64,000 nucleotides of DNA from Cladorhizidae sp. MBARI D1340-BT2. Taxonomy: Eukaryota; Porifera; Demospongiae; Poecilosclerida; Cladorhizidae. The notes below the pieces were generated by a model that did no database searches, was not told where the DNA came from, and was given only the letters and a program-made list of their open reading frames with translations. Shown here one piece after another: positions 35,901 through 47,900 of the stretch. Position 1 is the first letter of the stretch. Every line of letters begins with the position of its first letter. A program made the translations under genes and the position numbers. The DNA lies in NCBI GenBank assembly GCA_028752905.1, contig JAQNBH010000010.1, positions 19,340,422 through 19,404,421 on the forward strand. The letters are read 5' to 3'.

Positions 35901-38900
35901 CTAGCTCAGCCAGTGCCTCCACCTAGCTCAGCCAGTGCCTCCATCTCTAGCTCAGCCAGTGCCTCCACCTAGCTCAGCCAGTGCCTCCATCTCTAGCTCA
36001 GCCAGTGCCTCCACCTAGCTCAGCCAGTGCCTCCACCTGTAGCTCAGCCAGTGCCTCCACCTAGCTCAGCCAGTGCCTCCACCTAGCTCAGCCAGTGCCC
36101 CCACCTAGCTCGGCCAGTGCCTCCATCTCTAGCTCAGCCAGTGCCTCCACCTAGCTCGGCCAGTGCCTCCACCTAAACTGAAAGGGCTTATTTCCCTAGA
36201 TTGGGTGTCCTGAGCTGGCACAGGGCTTGTTCATGCCTGAATAGTTCTAGCACTGGGGAAATAAATGATCGTATTTTGATAAAAAATAATAAAACCTTCC
36301 TCTCAATCCCAGTAATTGGTTCCACCATGTCTAGACAGGTTTCCTCAAATCCGGTCCCATGTTATACAGGACCAAGGAGTGTCCAAAAAATGCCATTTTC
36401 CATTTCAGGTTTATATATTTCGGCGTTACCCTGGAGAGATTACCCTGGAGAGATAAATTTTATATTTCAAAGTTGTCTGCGTAAAGAACAAACTGAGTGC
36501 AGCAGGTGCAGCGGGTGGACCCTGAACTGCTCGGCACCCTCGTTCGTTCCTCTGCTCTCCTGCAGCTACACAGCTAATAGGTGCACTTCTCTCCGCTCTT
36601 GGAGGGACTGAATCTACCACTTCATTTCTTCCATGGCATGCATAAAGATGTCCAGAGTGTTAGAGGCTCCATTCAAATTTTTGCCCACTAGCAGAATTTT
36701 AATAATAAGGGCATCTCCACAGACCAGATAGATACTAATTAAGAGTCCCCCCCCCCCAAACATTACTTCATCAAGGCTTGTACAATGCAATTCCAAGCCT
36801 GAAAGCAACTACATAATTCTCAATTAGTCACCCCTTTGATCTACTGCTACTGACAGGAAAGCCTGTGTCAGGCTGGCTGGCTCCAGCTGTGTAAAAGACT
36901 TAGCTACAGAACACAGGCAGTTGCCATGGCAGCAGCTGCACTAATTCCATGAATTGAACATTTTCTTATCATAGAAAATGGTTTCCCCTACATACAGTTC
37001 CTTGCAGGTGGCCTGGCAGGTTCCCATACTCGGCTGTGCAAGATATGGCCTGGCAGGCTCCCATACTCTGCAGTGCAAGATATCGCCTGGCCGGTTCCCA
37101 TAATCGGTGGTGCAAGATATGGCCTGGCAGGCTCCCATGCTCATCGGTGCAAGATATGGCCTGGCAGGTTCCCATGCTCGTCGGTGCAAGATATGGCCGG
37201 CAGGTTCCCACTCGTTGGTGCAAGATATGGCCTGGCGGGTTCCCATACCTGTCGGTGCAAGATATGGCCTGGCAGGTTCCCATGCTCATCGGTGCAAGAT
37301 ATGGCCTGGCAGGTTCCCATGCTCGTCGGTGCAAGATATGGCCTGGCAGGTTCCCATACTCGTCATATGTGCCTGTGGAAGAGATGAGAAGCTGTCAAGC
37401 AATACTTGAAAGTCAGTTCCTCTGAGGACTGAAGAGTGAGGGCATCCTTCTCCAGTGCTTTCTGGCTGCCATTGTCTGAATAATGAAGGGAAGACTTTGC
37501 AGAAGCTGACAAGAACGTCAGACATCTTTTTAAAGAGCTCTTGATAATGTTTACGACCTCATCACTTGCAAATCTCTCCTCCATGGAGGCTGGCCCAGTT
37601 ATCTTCCCCCCTACATGCCAACTGTCAATCCTCTCCTGTCCCTGCCTGCCTAGGGAAGCAGGTGTACCTTGCCAAGATATACACCTCGTGACAAATTTAC
37701 CTTCTGTATGCTGAGGAAGTGAGCAGCTATGAAACTCTGGCATCTTTTTCCTGGTAACCATGCAGCCTGTTCTCGCACCTGTCCTGGTAACCATGCAGCC
37801 TGTTCTCGCTCCTGTCCTGGTAACCATGCAGCCTGTTCTCGCACCTGTCCTGGTAACCATGCAGCCTGTTCTCGCACCTGTCCTGGTAACCATGCAGCCT
37901 GTTCTCGCTCCTGTCCTGGTAACCATGCAGCCTGTTCTCGCTCCTGTCCTGGTAACCATGCAGCCTGTTCTCGCTCCTGTCCTGGTAACCATGCAGCCTG
38001 TTCTCGCTCCTGTCCTGGTAACCATGCAGCCTGTTCTCGCTCCTGTCTAGCTTGCAGTTTTTGCGCGCCCCTAGAATCTGCAGGCTAGTCTCCTCCTCGC
38101 CATGACGGCAATTTCCGGTATATGTAAGCCATTTTATTTGAGGTGGCTGGACCCGTTTATCTTTGTATGTGTGAAAGTATGGGAATACATAGTCACATAC
38201 CATGTGCTGCAGCCCAGGCTTTTCTGGGAGGACTTACTTGCCGCCAGCGAGGACTCACTTGAGCCAATAATGAATGCCCACCCATTCTTCTACCAAAATT
38301 AGAAGACATGTATTTTTAATGGGCCATAGACGGATAATGGAACAGAGAATCTCTTGAGAAAGACTTTAAAATGTCCTCCGTCTCTCAGGCCCAACTACCA
38401 AGGAGCAAGTCTCCCGACGCCGCCTGGGAAAGCGCTAGAGATGGCCTCTCAAGCATTGCTTGTGCTAACGAAATATGTTCATTTCGGCCCTTCTTGGTAA
38501 CAGCCACGCCCTGAAGGCGAGGGAAAATCCTGTGGCAGGCGCACTTGTTGGCACTTGTTGGCACTCTTCACAGGCCATCTCATTGGGCACGATGTTGGAG
38601 GGAACTTCCACGTCCGAGGAGAAGGAGTGACCTGCCAAGCAACAGCTGCCAGAAGTTCCCCTGCAAGTGAGCAGCAAGAAGCTGTTTGGATCAACTAGTT
38701 CTTCCAGGTGCTATTGCTTCTCCCAGACATCTTAACAGCTGTGGGGATGTCACTAAGTGCTACTAACTGATGGGCTCTTAGCAGCTTGTTGTGCATATAT
38801 AAAAGGCTTGGCCTCCAAGTACACACAGGGGCTACAGGGGTTATCCAAATCCCCCACCTGGACTAAAATGTGAATTGAATTGGCTGACCTGGTGATGTTC

Positions 38901-41900
38901 ACTTGTGTCCTTACAACGTTGCATCTTGTCTAATCACTTGACAAGGTACATATTTGTAATGTCCACCAACAATTCTGTTAAAAAGCAATAATGCTTTGCA
39001 AGACCACTTTTCCACTGTATGAGTGAGAGACTAAGCCTAGGGCTATTCTAGGGCTAGGGGTATTCTAGGGCTAGGGGTATTCTAGGGCTAGGGGTATTCT
39101 AGGGCTAGGGGTATTCTAGGGCTAGGGGTATTCTAGGGCTAGGGGTATTCTAGGGCTAGGGGTATTCTAGGGCTAGGGATATTCTAGAGCTAGGGGTATT
39201 CTAGGGCTAGGGCTATTCTAGGGCTAGGGGTATTCTAGGGATAGGGGTATTCTAGGGCTAGGGGTATTCTAGGGCTAGGGGTATTCTAGGGCTAGGGGTA
39301 TTCTAGGGCTAGGGGTATTCTAGGGCTAGGCGTATTCTAGGGCTAGGGGTATTCTTGGGCTAGGGGTATTCTTGGGCTAGGGGTATTCTAGGGCTAGGGG
39401 TATTCTAGGGCCAGGGGTATTCTAGGGCCAGGGGTATTCTAGGGCCAGGGGTATTCTAGGGCTAGGGTATTCTAGGGATAGGGGTATTCTAGGGCTAGGG
39501 GTATTCTAGGGCTAGGGGTATTCTAGGGCTAGGTATATTCTAGGGCTAGGGCTAGGGGTATTCTAGGGCTAGGGATATTCTAGGGCTAGGGGTATTCTAG
39601 GGCTAGCGGTATTCTAGGGCTAGGGGCATTCAAGAGCTAGGGGTATTCTAGGGCTAGGGTATTCTAGGGCTAGGGGTATTCTAGGGCTAGGGTATTCTAG
39701 GGCTAGGGGTATTCTAGGGCTAGGGGTATTCTAGGGCTAGGGGTATTCTAAGGCTAGGGTATTCTAGGGCTAGGGGTATTCTAGGGCTAGGGTATTCTAG
39801 GGCTAGGGGTATTCCAGGGCTAAGGATATTCTAGGACTAGGGGTTTGCGCTATAGGTGCATTGCTAAGGCTACTGGTGTGGGCTGGGGTTGGGGACATCC
39901 AAGTCGAGACTCAAACATCCCGGGAACATCCCGGGAATATCCTGGGGATCCTGGGGTGTCCAAGGAAAAGCAGTATTGGGGTATACATATCTTATTAGAC
40001 ATGGCGTGAAATAATCCATTTCCCGGACTTATGCTGTGCCTGCAGGTGGAACAGGAGACCTCTCTCTGGTGTTCAATGACATCTGCGAGAGGTTCCCTCA
40101 AGACAAGCTGGTAGGGTGTGGGTTTAGCTTAGGGGCGTGCATTCTGGTCCGTTTTCTCGGGGAACGCAAGGAGAGAAGAGAGAAGTTCCTGTGTGCAGTG
40201 TCCTCCTGTCAGGGCTACGATGCTTACATGTAAGTCCTGGTGGCTCCCTCAGATGGAGATGAAAGCGGATTGGGGGGCAGAGGGGGATTAATTTGATGTA
40301 TGTGACCCTGTGTGTGTCCCCATAGCTATTGTCAACCTACTTCAACCTGCCTCAACCCAGTGTGGTGTTGGTCCAGTGTGGGTCCCCATAGAGCTATTGT
40401 CAACCTACTTCAACCTGCCTCAACCCAGTGTGGTGTTGGTCCAGTGTGTGTCCCCATAGAGCTATTGTCAACCTACTTCAACCTGCCTCAACCCAGTGTG
40501 GTGTTGGTCCAGTGTGTATCCCCATAGAGCTATTGTCAATCTACTTCAACCTGCCTCAACCCAGTGTGGTGTTGGTCCAGTGTGTGTCCCCATAGAGATA
40601 TTGTCAACCTACTTCAACCTGCCTCAACCCAGTGTGGTGTTGGTCCAGTGTGTGTCCCCATAGAGCTATTGTCAACCTACTTCAACCTGCCTCAACCCAG
40701 TGTGGTGTTGGTCCAGTGTGTGTCCCCATAGAGCTATTGTCAACCTACTTCAACCTGCCTCAACCCAGTGTGGTGTTGGTCCGGTGTGTGTCCCCATAGA
40801 GCTATTGTCAACCTACTTCAACTAGCCTCAAACCAGTGTGGTGTTGGTCCAGTGTGTGTCCCCATAGAGCTATTGTCAACCTACTTCAACCTGCCTCAAC
40901 CCAGTGTGGTGTTGGTCCAGTGTGTGTCCCCATAGAGCTATTGTCAACCTACTTCAACCTGCCTCAACCCAGTGTGGTGTTGGTCCAGTGTGTGTATTGT
41001 CAACCTACTTCAACTAGCTCAAACCAGTGTGGTGTTGGTCCAGTATGTGTCCCCATAGAGCTATTGTCAACCTACTTCAACCTGCCTCCACCCAGTGTGG
41101 TGTTGGTCCAGTGTGTGACCCCATAGAGCTATTGTCAACCTACTTCAACCTGCCTCAACCCAGTGTGGTATTGGTCTGGTGTGTGTCCTCATAGAGCTAT
41201 TGTCAACCTACTTCAACCTGCCTCCACCCAGTGTGGTGTTGGTCCAGTGTATGTCCCCATAGAGCTATTGTCAACCTACTTCAACCTGCCTCAACCCAGT
41301 GTGGTGTTTGTCCAGTGTGTGTCCCCTTAGAGCTATTGTCAACCTACTTCAACCTGCCTCAACCCAGTGTGGTGTTGGTCCAGTGTGTATCCCCATAGAG
41401 CTATTGTCAACCTACTTCAACCTGCCTCCACCCAGTGTGGTGTTGGTCCAGTGTGTGTCCCCATAGAGCTATTGTCAACCTACTTCAACCTGCCTCAACC
41501 CAGTGTGGTGTTGGTCCAGTGTGTGTCCCCATAGAGCTATTGTCAACCTACTTCAACCTGCCTCAACCCAGTGTGGTGTTGGTCCAGTGTGTGTCCCCAT
41601 AGAGCTATTGTCAACCTACTTCAACTAGCCTCAAACCAGTGTGGTGTTGGTCCAGTGTGTGTCCCCATAGAGCTATTGTCAACCTACTTCAACCTGCCAC
41701 CACCCAGTGTGGTATTGGTTTGGTGTGTGTCCTCATAGAGCTATTGTCAACCTACTTCAACCTGCCTCCACCCAGTGTGGTGTTGGTCCAGTGAGTGTCC
41801 CCATAGAGCTATTGTCAACCTACTTCAACCTGCCTCAACCCAGTGTGGTATTGGTCCAGTGTGTATCCCCATAGAGCTATTGTCGACCTACTTTAACCTG

Positions 41901-44900
41901 CCTCCACCCAGTGTGTTGTTGGTCCAGTGTGTGTCCCCATAGAGCTATTGTCAACCTACTTCAACCTGCCTCAACCCAGTGTTGTGTTGGTCCAGTGTGT
42001 GTATTGTCAACCTACTTCAACTAGCCTCAAACCAGTGTGGTGTTGGTCCAGTATGTGTCCCCATAGAGCTATTGTCAACCTACTTCAACCTGCCTCCACC
42101 CAGTGTGGTGTTGGTCCAGTGTGTGACCCCATAGAGCTATTGTCAACCTACTTCAACCTGCCTCAACCCAGTGTGGTATTGGTCTGGTGTGTGTCCTCAT
42201 AGAGCTATTGTCAACCTACTTCAACCTGCCTCCACCCAGTGTGGTGTTGGTCCAGTGTGTGTCCCCATAGAGCTATTGTCAACCTGCCTCAACCCAGTGT
42301 GGTGTTGGTCCAGTGTGTGTCCTATTGTCAACCTACTTCAACCTGCCTCAACCCAGTGTGGTGTTCCTCCAGTGTGTGTCCCCTTAGAGCTATTGTCAAC
42401 CTACTTCAACCTGCCTCAACCCAGTGTGGTGTTGGTCCAGTGTGTGTCCCCATAGAGCTATTGTCAACCTACTTCAACTAGCCTCAAACCAGTGTGGTGT
42501 TGGTCCAGTGTGTGTCCCCATAGAGCTATTGTCAACCTACTTCAACCTGCCTCCACCCAGTGTGGTGTTGGTCCAGTGTGTGTCCCCATAGAGCTATTGT
42601 CAACCTACTTCAACCTGCCTCAACCCAGTGTGGTGTTGGTCCAGTGTGTGTCCCCATAGAGCTATTGTCAACCTACTTCAACCTGCCTCAACCCAGTGTG
42701 GTGTTGGTCCAGTGTGTGTCCCCATAGAGCTATTGTCAACCTACTTCAACTAGCCTCAAACCAGTGTGGTGTTGGTCCAGTGTGTGTCCCCATAGAGCTA
42801 TTGTCAACCTACTTCAACCTGCCTCCACCCAGTGTGGTGTTGGTCCAGTGTGTGTCCCCATAGAGCTATTGTCAACCTACTTCAACCTGCCTCAACCCAG
42901 TGTGGTGTTGGTCCAGTGTGTGTCCCCATAGAGCTATTGTCAACCTACTTCAACCTGCCTCAACCCAGTGTGGTGTTGGTCCAGTGTGTGTCCCCATAGA
43001 GCTATTGTCAACCTACTTCAACCTGCCTCCACCCAGTGTGGTGTTGATCCCGGAGTGTCCCCATAGAGCTATTGTCGACCTACTTCAACCTGCCTCAACC
43101 CAGTGTGGTATTGGTCCAGTGTGTATCCCCATAGAGCTATTGTCGACCTACTTTAACCTGCCTCCACCCAGTGTGTTGTTGGTCCAGTGTGTGTCCCCAT
43201 AGAGCTATTTTAAACCTACTTCAACCTGCCTCAACCCAGTGTGGCGTTGGTCCAGTGTGTGTCGTCATAGAGCTATTGTCAACCTACTTCAACCTGCCTC
43301 AACCCAGTGTGGTGTTGGTCCAGTGTGTGTCCCCATAGAGCTATTGTCAACCTACTTCAACCTGCCTCAACTCAGTGTGGTGTTGGTCCAGAGTGTGTCC
43401 CCATAGAGCTATTGTCAACCTTCTTCAACCTGCCTCAACCCAGTGTGGTGTTGGTCCAGTGTTTGTCCCCATAGAACCTACTTCAACCTGCCTCAACCCA
43501 GTGTGGTTTTGGTCCAGTGTGTGCCCCCATATTGTCAACCTACTGTACTTCAACCTGCCCCAACCCAGTGTGTGATGTTGGTCCAGTGTGTCCCCATAGA
43601 GCTATTGTCAAACTATTTCAACCTGCCTCAACCCAGTGTGGTGTTGGTCCAGTGTGTGTCCCCATAGAGCTATTGTCAACCTACTTCAACCTGCCTCAAC
43701 TCAGTGTGGTGTTGGTCCAGAGTGTGTCCCCATAGAGCTATTGTCAACCTTCTTCAACCTGCCTCAACCCAGTGTGGTGTTGGTCCAGTGTTTGTCCCCA
43801 TAGAACCTACTTCAACCTGCCTCAACCCAGTGTGGTTTTGGTCCAGTGTGTGCCCCCATATTGTCAACCTACTGTACTTCAACCTGCCCCAACCCAGTGT
43901 GTGATGTTGGTCCAGTGTGTCCCCATAGAGCTATTGTCAAACTATTTCAACCTGCCTCAACCCAGTGTGGTGTTGGTCCAGTATGTGCCCCCATATTGTC
44001 AACCTACTGTACTTCAACCTGCCTCAACCCTAATGGTGTTGGTCCAGTGTGGTGTTGGTCCAGTGTGTGTCCCCATAGAGTTATTGTCAACCTACTTCAA
44101 CCTGCCTCAACCCAGTGTGGTATTGGTCCAGTGTGTGTCCCCATAGAGCTATTGTCAACCTACTTCAACCTGCCTCAACCCAGTGTGGTGTTGGTCCAGT
44201 TTGTGTCTTCATAGAGCTATTGTCAACCTACTTCAACCTGACTCAACCCAGTGTGGTGTTGGTCCAGTTTGTGTCTTCATAGAGCTATTGTCAACCTACT
44301 TCAACCTGACTCAACCCAGTGGTGTGGTGTTGGTCCAGTGTGTATCCCCATAGAGCTATAGTACCGCTTCATCTATGAGGTTGAAGTGTGGTTAATATCT
44401 GGAGAATTTGAGCATGTCCAGTCAGATCTAACGTTCAGAAATTAGACTGTCAAATCCTGTTTCCATGGAGTCATATTCCATTCCATGCATCTAGTGCATG
44501 TGACAAGTTCTGGAATGGGCAATTGTATAAAATTTGAGTTTTCAAGAAAAGTAAAAAAAGAAGACGAAACTCTCGAATATTGTTGGGGCTGGTAAAGGGT
44601 TGACTGCAGGTCCTTTCTCTAATGTTTTGCCTCTGAATCCAGTCCTGAAGATGTCTTGTTGGGGCTGGTAAAGGGTTGATTCTCTATGTCAGTTTTGTGC
44701 TCTTTTGCTCGATTACAATAACTCGAAATAATTATTTGATGACTCGTACAAGTGGCCATTTGTCTCTGACAGGTTCCGTTGATCCCTTTCCTTTCCTGCA
44801 GTCACATGCTTCGCAACAAGGACTGGAAGAAGCTGCGACGTTTGTACAGCCTGCAGATATCACGCATCCACAAAAATGTGATTCTGCGTCACTCAGAACG

Positions 44901-47900
44901 CTTGATCCCTAACCTGAATGGTAACTGAAGCATGTCTGCTCGCTAACTTACCTCTCCACGCTCCACCTCTACTTATCTCACCTCACGTTCCACCTCTACT
45001 TATCTCACCTCATGCTCCACCTCTACTTATCTTGCCTCACGCTCCACCTCTACTTATCTTACCTCTCTTGCATAATCACAGCTAACTGGCCCCCACAAGC
45101 CCTCCAAAACCACCTGATACCCCCCCCCCCCCCCAAATGGTGGGAAGGGATGATGGACATAGTTCATCTGTTCATCACGTGCTCTAGCTATTTCTTTCCC
45201 CTTGCTCACCAGTCAATGCCCAGCAATGCATGCACCATTAGTATATATAATAGCAGTGCATGCACTATTAGTATATATAATAGTAATGCATGCACTATTA
45301 GTATATATAATAGCAGTGCATGCACTATTAGTATATATAATAGCAGTGCATGCACTATTAGTATATATAATAGCAATGCATGCACTATTAGTATATATAA
45401 TAGCAATGCATGCACTATTAGTATATATAATAGCAGTGCATGCACTATTAGTATATATAATAGCAATGCATGCACTATTAGTATATATAATAGCAGTGCA
45501 TGCACTATTAGTATATATAATAGCAATGCATGCACTATTAGTATATATAATAGCAATGCATGCACTATTAGTATATATAATAGCAGTGCATGCACTATTA
45601 GTATATATAATAGCAGTGCATGCACTATTAGTATATATAATAGCAATGCATGCACTATTAGTATATATAATAGCAATGCATGCACTATTAGTATATATAA
45701 TAGCAATGCATGCACTATTAGTATATATAATAGCAATGCATGCACTATTAGTATATATAATAGCAATGCATGCACTATTAGTATATATAATAGCAGTGCA
45801 TGCACTATTAGTATATATAATAGCAATGCATGCACTATTAGTATATATAATAGCAATGCATGCACTATTAGTATATATAATAGCAGTGCATGCACTATTA
45901 GTATATATAATAGCAGTGCATGCACTATTAGTATATATAATAGCAATGCATGCACTATTAGTATATATAATAGCATTGCATGCACTATTAGTATATATAA
46001 TAGCAATGCATGCACTATTAGTATATATAATAGCAATGCATGCACTATTAGTATATATAATAGCAATGCATGCACTATTAGTATATATAATAGCAATGCA
46101 TGCACTATTAGTATATATAATAGCAATGCATGCACTATTAGTATATATAATAGCAGTGCATGCACTATTAGTATATATAATAGCAGTGCATGCACTATTA
46201 GTATATATAATAGCAGTGCATGCACTATTAGTATATATAATAGCAATGCATGCACTATTAGTATATATAATAGCAGTGCATGCACTATTAGTATATATAA
46301 TAGCAGTGCATGCACTATTAGTATATATAATAGCAATGCATGCACTATTAGTATATATAATAGCAATGCATGCACTATTAGTATATATAATAGCAATGCA
46401 TGCACTATTAGTATATATAATAGCAGTGCATGCACTATTAGTATATATAATAGCAGTGCATGCACTATTAGTATATATAATAGCAGTGCATGCACTATTA
46501 GTATATATAATAGCAGTGCATGCACTATTAGTATATATAATAGCAGTGCATGCACTATTAGTATATATAATAGCAGTGCATGCACTATTAGTATATATAA
46601 TAGCAATGCATGCACTATTAGTATATATAATAGCAATGCATGCACTATTAGTATATATAATAGCAGTGCATGCACTATTAGTATATATAATAGCAGTGCA
46701 TGCACTATTAGTATATATAATAGCAGTGCATGCACTATTAGTATATATAATAGCAATGCATGCACTATTAGTATATATAATAGCAATGCATGCACTATTA
46801 GTATATATAATAGCAGTGCATGCACTATTAGTATATATAATAGCAATGCATGCACTATTAGTATATATAATAGCAATGCATGCACTATTAGTATATATAA
46901 TAGCAGTGCATGCACTATTAGTATATATAATAGCAATGCATGCACTATTAGTATATATAATAGCAGTGCATGCACTATTAGTATATATAATAGCAATGCA
47001 TGCACTATTAGTATATATAATAGCAGTGCATGCACTATTAGTATATATAATAGCAATGCATGCACTATTAGTATATATAATAGCAGTGCATGCACTATTA
47101 GTATATATAATAGCAGTGCATGCACTATTAGTATATATAATAGTAATGCATGCACTATTAGTATATATAATAGCAGTGCATGCACTATTAGTATATATAA
47201 TAGCAATGCATGCACTATTAGTATATATAATAGCAGTGCATGCACTATTAGTATATATAATAGCAATGCATGCACTATTAGTATATATAATAGCAGTGCA
47301 TGCACTATTAGTATATATAATAGCAGTGCATGCACTATTAGTATATATAATAGCAGTGCATGCACTATTAGTATATATAATAGCAATGCATGCACTATTA
47401 GTATATATAATAGCAGTGCATGCACTATTAGTATATATAATAGCAATGCATGCACTATTAGTATATATAATAGCAATGCATGCACTATTAGTATATATAA
47501 TAGCAATGCATGCACTATTAGTATATATAATAGCAGTGCATGCACTATTAGTATATATAATAGCAGTGCATGCACTATTAGTATATATAATAGCAATGCA
47601 TGCACTATTAGTATATATAATAGCAGTGCATGCACTATTAGTATATATAATAGCAATGCATGCACTATTAGTATATATAATAGCAATGCATGCACTATTA
47701 GTATATATAATAGCAATGCATGCACTATTAGTATATATAATAGCAGTGCATGCACTATTAGTATATATAATAGCAGTGCATGCACTATTAGTATATATAA
47801 TAGCAATGCATGCACTATTAGTATATATAATAGCAGTGCATGCACTATTAGTATATATAATAGCAGTGCATGCACTATTAGTATATATAATAGCAGTGCA

